From an uncultured Ruminococcus sp. (lineage in GTDB: Bacteria > Bacillota > Clostridia > Oscillospirales > Ruminococcaceae), in NCBI GenBank assembly GCA_934474025.1, contig CAKSMF010000003.1, forward strand, positions 62,001-126,000: a stretch of DNA of 64,000 nt, written 5' to 3'. The translations under genes were made by a program, and so were the position numbers. This document shows, piece by piece, positions 16,162 to 24,800 of this stretch (its first letter is position 1; each line of letters opens with the position of its first letter). The notes beneath the pieces are model-generated. The model was not told the DNA's origin, searched no databases, and saw only the letters and a program-made list of their open reading frames with translations.

Positions 16162-18090
16162 ATGCTTATTTCTTTGAATAACATCAATAAATTTTATAAT
16201 GGCAATCAGTTACTTAATAATATATCGTTATCCATTGACGAAAATGACAAAATAGGTCTTGTCGGAAATAATGGCTGTGGCAAATCAACACTTCTTAAAA
16301 TAATAACAGGTTCTGTTGAACCAGATAGATTTACTGAAAAAGATGGTATTATTTCAATGGCTTCAAAGACAACTATAGGTTATCTTGAACAAATGGGCGG
16401 TCTTGATTCAGAAAAAACGGTCATGGCAGAAATGCAGAGTGTTTTTGATGATATGCATAAAGCTATTGAACGCTTACGTGAAATTGAATCCGAAATTGAA
16501 ACAGGTGACAACTCATCTGCTGACGAATATCAATGTTTGTCATCATGGATTGAGGCTAATGACGGTTATAATACTGACGTTAAAATAAGAACTGTTCTGA
16601 ATGGTATGGGATTCTCTGAAAATGAACTTAACAGAACTGTTTCAGGATTCAGCGGAGGAGAAAAAACACGTTTATGCATTGCAAGGTTACTTCTTGAAGA
16701 ACCTAATTTGCTTATTCTTGATGAACCTACTAATCATCTTGATTTTAAAACTATTATGTGGCTTGAAGATTATTTGCGTTCATATAAGGGAGCGGTTTTG
16801 ATTGTATCTCATGACAGATATTTTCTTGATAGGTTATGTACTTCGATATGTGAAATAGAAAGAGGTATCTTAAAACGCTATAAGGGCAACTATTCGGCGT
16901 TTGTGCGACAGCGTGAAGAAAATGACACCCGTCAGGCTAAGGAATACGAATTACAGCAAAAACAGATTGCAAAGCTTGAAGATTATGTAGCTAAAAACCT
17001 TGTTCGTGCATCAACTACAAAAATGGCTCAGAGTAAACGAAAACAACTCGAAAAAATGGAAGTAATTGAAAAGCCGTTTCATGAAACAAAATCTGCTAAA
17101 ATACACTTTACATATGCAGTTGAACCTCCTTTAGACGTTCTCAAAGTAAAGGGCGTTGATATTTCAGTAGGTGAGGGAAGTTCACATAAAACTCTCGTTG
17201 ACGAAATAAATTTTGAAGTTCGTCGTGGTGAAAAAATCGGAATTATAGGCGATAACGGTATAGGAAAATCAACACTTCTTAAAATCATACAGGAAAAACT
17301 TTCTCATAAAGGTATTGTTCGCTGGAACAGTAACATTAAAATATCATACTTTGAGCAGGAAAGCACTAACCTTAATCGTGAACTTACAGTCATGGAAGAA
17401 ATTCATAGCCGTTATCCGTCAATGTCTGACTTGGAAGTGCGAAATCTTCTTGCACAGGTAAGACTTGTCGGAGAAAATGTTTTCAAACAGACAGGAGTTA
17501 TAAGCGGTGGAGAACGTGCAAAATTGTGTTTTGCAATTATGATGCAGGAACATGGAAACGTTCTTATTCTTGATGAACCTACCAATCATCTTGATTTGTC
17601 ATCAAAGGAAGCTATTGAAGAGGCTCTCGCCGAATATACCGGAACTATTATATTTGTTTCGCATGACAGATACTTATTAAGTAAGATTGCTGACCGTCTT
17701 ATTGAACTCACTGACGGTACATATCGTTTACATAATTATGGATTTGAAAAATATCTTGATGTACTCCGAAACGAACAGGCAGAACAGAAAAAATTAGCCG
17801 ACGCTGAAAAATTCGCTCGTAATGCCGAACTCACTAAAGAAAAAAATGCTAAGGCATATCGCAATAAGCAACAAAGAAGTGCTGACGTTGCCCGAAAAAA
17901 TGAAATGAAACGTCTTGAAAAACAAATAGATGAATTTCAGGCGGAAATTGATGCTCTTACAATTGAAATTTCTGATGAAAAAATTTATAGCAATTACGAG
18001 CTTATGAATGAAAAATGTTTACGCATTGACCAGCTTAAACAACAGATTGAAGAAAATTTTGAAAAAATGATTGAACTTGAAGAACAGTAA
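16162..18090 (+). CDS. ABC-F family ATPase (ribosome-associated type)
   Basis: Soluble tandem-ABC protein of 642 aa without membrane domain. First ABC: Walker A GNNGCGKST near residue 34, signature SGFSGGEKTR, Walker B with LILDEPTNHLD. Linker arm with charged helices at about 245-310. Second ABC: Walker A GDNGIGKST near 363, signature ISGGERAKL, Walker B LILDEPTNHLD. A long charged coiled-coil C-terminus (about 545-642) resembles Uup/YdiF-type proteins. ABC-F proteins act on the ribosomal E site; some give antibiotic protection, others are housekeeping. The class here cannot be decided by eye, and the C-terminal coiled coil favours a housekeeping Uup/YdiF-like member. Confidence 0.93.
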   Translation: MLISLNNINKFYNGNQLLNNISLSIDENDKIGLVGNNGCGKSTLLKIITGSVEPDRFTEKDGIISMASKTTIGYLEQMGGLDSEKTVMAEMQSVFDDMHKAIERLREIESEIETGDNSSADEYQCLSSWIEANDGYNTDVKIRTVLNGMGFSENELNRTVSGFSGGEKTRLCIARLLLEEPNLLILDEPTNHLDFKTIMWLEDYLRSYKGAVLIVSHDRYFLDRLCTSICEIERGILKRYKGNYSAFVRQREENDTRQAKEYELQQKQIAKLEDYVAKNLVRASTTKMAQSKRKQLEKMEVIEKPFHETKSAKIHFTYAVEPPLDVLKVKGVDISVGEGSSHKTLVDEINFEVRRGEKIGIIGDNGIGKSTLLKIIQEKLSHKGIVRWNSNIKISYFEQESTNLNRELTVMEEIHSRYPSMSDLEVRNLLAQVRLVGENVFKQTGVISGGERAKLCFAIMMQEHGNVLILDEPTNHLDLSSKEAIEEALAEYTGTIIFVSHDRYLLSKIADRLIELTDGTYRLHNYGFEKYLDVLRNEQAEQKKLADAEKFARNAELTKEKNAKAYRNKQQRSADVARKNEMKRLEKQIDEFQAEIDALTIEISDEKIYSNYELMNEKCLRIDQLKQQIEENFEKMIELEEQ

Positions 18091-18151
18091 TAATTTTTCA
18101 CATAATATTGTGTACGCTATTGTAACAAATCACCAAAATTTTAATTTTATA

Positions 18152-18180
18152 TTGAAAAATATATTTTTATATGGTATAAT
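18152..18180 (+). promoter_or_regulatory. Sigma-A promoter of the SCIFF gene
   Basis: TTGAAA (18152-18157), 17-bp spacer, TATAAT (18175-18180), 56 bp before the start codon. Confidence 0.75.
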
Positions 18181-18235
18181 TATAATTAATATTTACGGTT
18201 CTAAACCGTATAAAAAATTATGGAGGTTTATTATC

Positions 18236-18373
18236 ATGAAACACATTCAGACAATTAACAAGGCTAATCTCAAGGAATCTGCTAAAAAGGGCGGTTGTGG
18301 CAAGTGTCAGGCATCATGCCAGTCTGCTTGCAAGACTTCATGTACAGTCGCTAACCAGAAGTGCGAAAGATAA
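18236..18373 (+). CDS. SCIFF ranthipeptide precursor (six Cys in 45 residues)
   Basis: Exactly 45 residues with six cysteines (positions 21, 24, 28, 32, 36, 43), opening MKHIQTINKANLKES and continuing with the GGCGKC, SCQSAC and TSCTV pattern. This is the hallmark of SCIFF precursors, which are near-universal in Clostridia. The leader (1-20) is recognised by the radical SAM maturase, which builds Cys-to-carbon thioether bridges. ATG 18236 has GGAGG 10 nt upstream; a longer frame from 18071 is a read-back into the previous gene. The mature product's role is not settled. A hairpin terminator follows, and an unrelated TIR gene separates it from its maturase. Confidence 0.96.
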   Translation: MKHIQTINKANLKESAKKGGCGKCQASCQSACKTSCTVANQKCER

Positions 18374-18389
18374 GATTTGCATTTTCTAT

Positions 18390-18425
18390 GAGGCAGTGTT
18401 TGTAAAAAATACTGCCTCTGTTTTT
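18390..18425 (+). terminator. Rho-independent terminator/attenuator after SCIFF
   Basis: Perfect 8-bp stem GAGGCAGT/ACTGCCTC with a 13-nt loop, then TGTTTTT. It would let SCIFF mRNA end alone and limit read-through to the TIR and maturase genes. Confidence 0.85.
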
Positions 18426-18443
18426 GCTTATGAGGTGATAAAC

Positions 18444-20024
18444 ATGGTATTCAATTGCAAGATGTGCGGAGCTAATCTCAATGTACAGCCAGGTATGCGT
18501 ATATGCAAGTGCGATTATTGTGACTCCGTACAAACAATTCCAGACCTTAGCAGTGAAAAGAAACTGCAACTTTTTAACAAGGCTAACAGCTTGCGTTTTG
18601 CGTGTGATTTTGACAGAGCATCAGATATTTATAAGGAAATTATATCCGATTTTCCGGAAGAAGCAGAAGCATATTGGGGACTTTGTCTTTGCAAGTACGG
18701 AATAGAATATGTTGTTGACCCAGAAACACAAAACAGAGTTCCAACTTGTCACCGTACGTCTTTTGAGAGGATTCAGGATATTCCGGAATTCAGAAAAGTT
18801 CTTGAATATTCAGACATAAATTTAAGAAACATTTATACACAACTGGCAGAAGTAATTGACAATATTCAGCAGAAAATTCTTAAAATTGCCGTTAAGGAAA
18901 AACCTTTTGATGTTTTTATATGCTATAAGGAAACAGATTTTGACGGAAAACGTTCTAAAGATTCCATTCTTGCTGAAAGAATCTATTCCAGACTTACACA
19001 ACAGAATATAAAAGTATTTTTTGCTCCTGTAACACTCAAGGACAAATTGGGAACAGAGTTTGAACCTTACATATATTCAGCGATAAATTCTGCACAGATT
19101 ATGATTTGTGTGGGCACTTCTGAAGAACATTTTGATTCTGTATGGGTTAGAAACGAATGGAGCAGGTTTGTTGAACTGATAAAAAAAGATAAGTCAAAAA
19201 TACTTATTCCATGTTATTCGAATATTTCTGTAAATCAACTGCCCATTCAGTTCAGAGGATTTCAGGCACAGGATTTATCAGAAATCAATGCTTTTGATAA
19301 CATAGTGAAAAATGTTCAGGATATCCTGAAAGCAAGTGAAAGTTCCAAATCACAGCTTAATATTCTTATGGAACAGTTTGAGGGACAGTTAAAAAATGAA
19401 CGCAGTAAATTACGTATGCTTGAAAACGTTCATCATCAGCAGATGATTTATGAAAAGAAAAATGCTAAAAAGCTTTTCAATAAGGAATATTTTAATCCGC
19501 TTACATTGTTTCTTATTGAAAGTATTATTATCATTGTAATCATCTGTATAGTAATTATCTGTGGTTTGCCTATAGGAAGTACTTTAATATTTATAGGACT
19601 GATTTGTGGAGTGCCTTTGATTTTCTTGATTCCTTACATTAAAAAGCGTAACAAAAAGGCTTATGAAAATCTTAAACGCCGTCTTGCATATGATGAAAAT
19701 GCTGACGGTTTTGACTATGGAAGTCAGAATAATGATTTGATTATGCTCAGAACAGCTGTTATGCAAAATTATGAAAAAAAGTATTTCAAAGTACCTCAAA
19801 TAATTGGTTTATATTTACTCTGGTGCTGGATTATACAATTTCCATTGAGTTTTGTTATACTGGTATTTTCTGGCGGACAGTTTATTGTGACTGTTTTCAG
19901 ATTTCTTTTTTTTCTGATATTGCCTGCTTTTGGCATTGCTTTAATAATAAAGCGTAACAAAAAAATTAAAAAACAACTTAATGAAGAGTTAGAAGAGATA
20001 AACAAAAAATTTAACAAGTATTAA
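18444..20024 (+). CDS. Zinc-ribbon, TIR-domain membrane protein
   Basis: 526-aa protein. An N-terminal zinc ribbon (CKMC at 5-8, CDYC at 23-26) precedes a helical TPR-like stretch (35-150). The TIR domain (154-250) has FDVFICYKETD at its first strand and WVRNEW with Glu238, at the place of the catalytic Glu of NAD-cleaving TIR domains. A charged helix (295-345), two spans (about 352-398), a charged loop and two more spans (about 450-505) follow, with a basic tail. TIR domains can hydrolyse NAD or signal; whether this one does is unknown. ATG 18444 has GAGGTG 7 nt upstream and follows the SCIFF terminator by 18 bp, so expression may depend on read-through. Proteins of this layout occur scattered in Clostridia; its position inside the SCIFF locus is unusual. 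Confidence 0.85.
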   Translation: MVFNCKMCGANLNVQPGMRICKCDYCDSVQTIPDLSSEKKLQLFNKANSLRFACDFDRASDIYKEIISDFPEEAEAYWGLCLCKYGIEYVVDPETQNRVPTCHRTSFERIQDIPEFRKVLEYSDINLRNIYTQLAEVIDNIQQKILKIAVKEKPFDVFICYKETDFDGKRSKDSILAERIYSRLTQQNIKVFFAPVTLKDKLGTEFEPYIYSAINSAQIMICVGTSEEHFDSVWVRNEWSRFVELIKKDKSKILIPCYSNISVNQLPIQFRGFQAQDLSEINAFDNIVKNVQDILKASESSKSQLNILMEQFEGQLKNERSKLRMLENVHHQQMIYEKKNAKKLFNKEYFNPLTLFLIESIIIIVIICIVIICGLPIGSTLIFIGLICGVPLIFLIPYIKKRNKKAYENLKRRLAYDENADGFDYGSQNNDLIMLRTAVMQNYEKKYFKVPQIIGLYLLWCWIIQFPLSFVILVFSGGQFIVTVFRFLFFLILPAFGIALIIKRNKKIKKQLNEELEEINKKFNKY

Positions 20025-20124
20025 TAATAATTCTTCCACTTCTATATGTGGTGAGATGAATTGTAAAGCATAAACTTAAAAATTACCACTGTGGATTGAA
20101 AAAAATATGAAAGGAAAATTTAAA

Positions 20125-21492
20125 ATGATACATAAGTATAAATTAAATGGATTCAATATTGTTCTTGATGTGAATAGTGGTGGTGTTCATATTGTTGATG
20201 AACTTACTTATGACCTTCTCGACAATGTAGAACCTCCGTTTTCAGAAGAATGTCCCGAAAAGGTTCTTGAAAAGCTTTCAAAAGTCTATGATACAGAAGA
20301 AATTAAAACCTGTTATAAGGAAATTGTTGAACTTTATAATGATAAGATATTATTTTCAGATGACGATTATGAAAAGTTTGCAAAATATTCCGTTGTATCT
20401 CCTGTAAAGGCTATGTGTCTTAATATTGCTCATGACTGTAACTTGCGTTGTAAATATTGCTTTGCATCTACCGGAGATTTTGGCAAGGGCAGAAAACTTA
20501 TGTCCTTTGAAACAGGTAAACACGCTATTGATTTCCTGCTTGAAAATTCCGGAGACCGTCAGAATCTTGAACTTGATTTCTTTGGCGGTGAACCTTTAAT
20601 GAATTTCAATGTTGTAAAGCAAATTGTAACTTATGCCCGCAGTCGTGAAAAGGAATTTAATAAAAAGTTTCGTTTTACAATCACTACTAATGGACTTTTG
20701 CTTACTGATGACAAAATAGACTTTATAAACAAAGAAATGTCTAACGTTGTACTTTCGATTGACGGAAGAAAAGAAGTTAACGACTTTATGCGTGTGAAAG
20801 TTGACGGTACAGGCTGTTATGATAAAATTTTGCCGGCATTCAAGAAATTAGTTGAAAAACGTGGCGACAAAGAATACTATGTCAGAGGAACTTTTACAAA
20901 TAAAAACCTTGATTTTGCTGATGATGTATTTTCACTTTACAATGAGGGATTTGACCAGATTTCAGTAGAACCTGTTGTAGGAGATTCTGACGAATATGCA
21001 CTTACTGAAAAGGATTTACCGGCTGTTTTCAATGAGTACGAAAGACTTGCAAAGAAAATCATTGAAAATGAAAAAGCCGGAAAAAAGTTTAATTTCTTTC
21101 ATTTTATGATTGACCTTGACCAAGGACCATGTGCTATAAAAAGACTCCGAGGCTGTGGTTGCGGAAATGACTATGTAGCAATTACTCCGGACGGTGATAT
21201 ATTCCCGTGTCATCAGTTTGTAGGAATTGATGAATACAAAATGGGTAACATTGATGAAGGTACTTTCAATCAGGATATGAAAAACGATTTTGCTAAAGCA
21301 CATGTTTATGCAAAGCCAGATTGTAAAAAGTGTTGGGCTAAATTCTATTGCAGTGGTGGCTGTAATGCTAACAACTATCAGTATATGGGAGATATAAGAA
21401 CAGCTCATAAACTTTCATGTCAGCTTGAAAAGAAACGTCTTGAATGTGCAATTATGCTGAAAGCTATCCGTATTTTTGGTGAACATGAATAA
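20125..21492 (+). CDS. Radical SAM SCIFF maturase (thioether cross-link forming)
   Basis: 455-aa enzyme that modifies the SCIFF peptide. An N-terminal RiPP-recognition-like domain (1-85) precedes the radical SAM core, with its CNLRCKYC motif (CxxxCxxC, near residue 106). The C-terminal SPASM/twitch region carries Cys-rich segments (GCGCGNDY, CHQF, CKKCWAKFYCSGGC) for auxiliary 4Fe-4S clusters. The family (CteB-like) joins Cys sulfur to the alpha-carbon of an acceptor residue. ATG 20125 is preferred over ATG 20107 because AAAGGA sits 9 nt before it and MIHKYKLNGFN is the usual family start. Normally the maturase directly follows SCIFF; here a TIR gene intervenes. A relic of its 3' end is present downstream. 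Confidence 0.95.
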   Translation: MIHKYKLNGFNIVLDVNSGGVHIVDELTYDLLDNVEPPFSEECPEKVLEKLSKVYDTEEIKTCYKEIVELYNDKILFSDDDYEKFAKYSVVSPVKAMCLNIAHDCNLRCKYCFASTGDFGKGRKLMSFETGKHAIDFLLENSGDRQNLELDFFGGEPLMNFNVVKQIVTYARSREKEFNKKFRFTITTNGLLLTDDKIDFINKEMSNVVLSIDGRKEVNDFMRVKVDGTGCYDKILPAFKKLVEKRGDKEYYVRGTFTNKNLDFADDVFSLYNEGFDQISVEPVVGDSDEYALTEKDLPAVFNEYERLAKKIIENEKAGKKFNFFHFMIDLDQGPCAIKRLRGCGCGNDYVAITPDGDIFPCHQFVGIDEYKMGNIDEGTFNQDMKNDFAKAHVYAKPDCKKCWAKFYCSGGCNANNYQYMGDIRTAHKLSCQLEKKRLECAIMLKAIRIFGEHE

Positions 21493-21509
21493 TTAAATAT
21501 AATTAAAAT

Positions 21510-21555
21510 AAGCCCGAAAGCAGTTTAAAATAACTACTTTCGGGCTTGAAATTTT
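21510..21555. terminator. Terminator A after the SCIFF maturase
   Basis: Perfect 11-bp stem AAGCCCGAAAG/CTTTCGGGCTT with an internal loop region that can extend through AGT/ACT, then a T-rich run. First copy of a duplicated element; see 21821-21858. Confidence 0.85.
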
Positions 21556-21683
21556 TATACTATTGGATTAATTGGAGTTGTATTGTGTTTAACGTAGGAT
21601 TCATTTTTTACGACTTTTACGTGACTGTAACATTCCATACCAGTACCAGCAGGAATAAGTTTACCAATAATAACGTTTTCTTT
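21555..21683 (-). pseudogene. Relic copy of the 3' end of rpoC
   Basis: On the minus strand these 129 bp match the last 42 codons and stop of rpoC (21866-21994) with five substitutions that I can count; four are synonymous and one changes Glu to Lys. It has no start and no upstream part. It lies exactly 311 bp from the real rpoC end and belongs to a tandem duplication. Confidence 0.9.
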
Positions 21684-21803
21684 ATGGGTAAAATTGATGA
21701 AGGTACTTTCAATCAGGAGATGAAAAAACGATTTTGCTAAAGCATACGTTTACGCTGTGCAATTATGCTGAAAGCTATCCGTATTTTTGGTGAACATGAA
21801 TAA
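21684..21803 (+). pseudogene. Relic copy of the 3' part of the SCIFF maturase gene
   Basis: Bases 21684-21735 match the maturase around 21241-21310 with several substitutions and one extra A that shifts the frame. After an internal deletion of about 131 bp the match resumes (21756-21803) to the maturase stop codon. No ribosome site or start; not functional as a gene. Confidence 0.9.
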
Positions 21804-21820
21804 TTAAATATAATTAAGAT

Positions 21821-21858
21821 AATCCCGAAAGCAGTTTAAAATAACTACTTTCGGGATT
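21821..21858. terminator. Terminator B, duplicated copy next to rpoC
   Basis: Stem AATCCCGAAAG/CTTTCGGGATT, the same loop as terminator A. The G-C pair of copy A is replaced by a T-A pair here, a compensatory change. It ends rpoC transcripts on the minus strand. Confidence 0.85.
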
Positions 21859-21865
21859 GAAATTT

Positions 21866-24800
21866 TTATACTATTGGATTAATTGGAGTTGTATTGTGTT
21901 CAACATAGGATTCGTTTTTTACGACTTTTACGTGACTGTAGCATTCCATACCAGTACCGGCAGGAATAAGTTTACCAATAATAACGTTTTCTTTAAGTCC
22001 AAGGAGTTTATCGCTTTTTCCTCTGATAGCTGCATCTGTAAGAGCCTTTGTAGTTTCTTGGAATGATGCAGCAGCCATAAAGCTATCCGAATTGGAAGAA
22101 GCCTTTGTAATACCCTGAAGTACAGGACTTGTTTCAACAAGCTGGAGGTCATATTCACCGGCATCAATACGAGCCTGAATTTCTCCGTTGATGATATCGA
22201 TTTCTTTTCTGTCAATAAGAGTACCAGGGAGAAGGTAACTGCTTCCGGTTTCTTCAACCTTGATTTTACGGAGCATCTGTCTTACAATAACTTCAATGTG
22301 CTTATCGTTGATATCAACACCCTGTAAACGATAAACTTTCTGAACTTCATTAATAATATAGTTCTGTACAGCCTGTGTACCGAGTATATTAAGAATATCA
22401 GTCGGATAAATATTACCTTCAGTAAGACGAGTTCCCTTTTCAATTTTTTCGCCTTCGGTTACTCTTACTTTAAGATTGTAAGGAATCATATAATTTTCTG
22501 TTTCGCCTGTTTCGTCGTTTGTAACAATAATATTCTGAGTTGTTTTTATTTCTTCGATATGAACTGTACCGGAAATTCTTGAAAGAATAGCTGCACCCTT
22601 AGGACGTCTGCTTTCAAAGAGTTCTTCGACACGTGGAAGACCCTGTGTAATGTCTTCGGCATCTGCGGAAGCAACACCACCAGTATGGAAAGTTCTCATA
22701 GTAAGCTGTGTACCAGGTTCACCGATTGACTGAGCAGCAATTACGCCGACAGCTTCACCGACTGAAACAATACTGTTATTTGCAAGGTTAGCACCATAAC
22801 ATTTTGCACAAACACCAGTTCTTGCTTTGCATTCGAGAACAGAACGGATTTTGATTTTTTCAATTCCAGAATCAATAATCTTCTTTGCGTCAGCGTCTGT
22901 GATAAGTTTGTTGCGTGAAACAATAAGTTCACCTGATTCGTCTCTGAGGTCTTCAGAAAGATATCTGCCGACAAGTCTTTCAATAAATGGTTCAACAATT
23001 TCGTTGCCGTTTTTGATTTCGTAAACTTCAATACCTTCAGTAGTTCCGCAATCTTCTTCACGGATAATAACGTCCTGTGAAACGTCAACAAGACGACGGG
23101 TAAGGTAACCAGAGTCAGCAGTACGGAGAGCGGTATCAGCAAGACCTTTTCTCGCACCTCTTGAAGCAATGAAGTATTCGAGGATATTAAGACCTTCACG
23201 GTAGTTAGCACGGATAGGAATTTCAATGACAGTACCGGAAGTATTGGCGATAAGTCCACGCATACCAGCAAGCTGACGAATCTGTGAAATAGAACCTCTC
23301 GCACCAGAGTCAGCCATCATCCAAATAGGATTGTAACGGTCGAAATTCTCTTTAAGCTTCTTTGTAACTTCGTCTGTAGTATTTGTCCAGAGAGAGATAA
23401 TTTTTTTAGTTTTTTCCTGTGCGGAAATATAACCGAATTCATATTCGTTTGTAATCTGTTCAACTTCTGCGTCAGCACTTGCAAGAATCTGTTTCTTTTC
23501 AGGCGGAATTGATGCGTCACATACCGCAACAGTAAGGGCAGCTTTTGTGGAATATTTATAACCAAGTGCCTTTATTCTGTCAAGAACTTCTGAAGTTGTT
23601 GTTGTACCGTGAATTTTTATGCAACGTTCGATAATGTCTGAAAGCTGTTTTTTACCAACAAGGAATGCAATTTCAAGGTCAAACTGCTTATCGGAATTTG
23701 TTCTGTCAACATATCCGAGATTCTGTGGAATGTTTTCATTGAATATAAGTCTTCCGACAGTAGCATCGATAATCTTTGAAACCTTTTTGTCACCGATATC
23801 CTTTGTAATCTTAACTTTGATTTTAGCATGAAGTGATACATCATGTTCGTTGTAAGCCATAAGAGCCTCGTCAACATCACGGAATATTTTACCCTCACCG
23901 AGTTCGCCGGGCTTATCCATAGTGAGATAGTAAGAACCAAGTACCATATCCTGTGAAGGAACAGCAACCGGTTTACCGTCAGACGGTTTAAGGAGGTTGT
24001 TAGCTGCAAGCATAAGGAAACGTGCTTCTGCCTGAGCTTCTGCTGATAACGGAAGATGTACAGCCATTTGGTCACCGTCGAAGTCAGCGTTAAATGCTGA
24101 ACATACAAGAGGGTGAAGTTTAATAGCACGACCTTCAACGAGAATCGGTTCAAAAGCCTGAATACCGAGACGGTGAAGTGTGGGGGCACGGTTAAGCATA
24201 ACAGGGTGGTCTTTAATAACATCTTCGAGAGCGTCCCATACCTTGTTGTCTGCACGGTCAATAAGTTTTCTTGCACTCTTTATGTTTGCGATAGCTTTTT
24301 TGTCAACGAGTCTTTTCAGTACAAATGGTTTGAAAAGTTCAAGAGCCATTTCCTTAGGAAGTCCGCACTGATACATTTTAAGTTCAGGGCCGACAACGAT
24401 AACAGAACGTCCGGAGTAGTCAACACGCTTACCGAGAAGGTTCTGACGGAAACGTCCCTGTTTACCCTTGAGCATATCGGAAAGTGATTTCAAAGCTCTG
24501 TTATTAGGACCTGTAACCGGTCTTCCGTGTCTGCCGTTATCTATGAGTGCATCAACAGCTTCCTGTAACATTCTCTTTTCGTTTCTTACGATAATGTCAG
24601 GAGCATCAAGTTCAAGCATTCTTTTAAGACGGTTATTTCTGTTTATAACACGTCTGTAAAGGTCGTTGAGGTCGGAAGTTGCATAACGTCCGCCGTCAAG
24701 CATAATCATAGGACGGAGGTCAGGCGGGATTACTGGTACAGCATCAAGAATCATCCATTCTGGCTTATTGCCTGAAAGACGGAATGCTTCAATAATCTGG

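Noticed and set aside
16162..18090. ABC-F gene as an antibiotic resistance determinant
   Set aside because: The C-terminal coiled coil suits a Uup/YdiF-like housekeeping member; no resistance subfamily mark was seen.
18071..18235. Longer SCIFF precursor starting at 18071
   Set aside because: The extension lies in the end of the ABC-F gene and before the SCIFF promoter; the 45-residue form matches the family exactly.
21546..22066. Short open frames of 64 and 69 residues on the plus strand that resemble each other
   Set aside because: They are antisense shadows of the duplicated rpoC end and have no ribosome sites.
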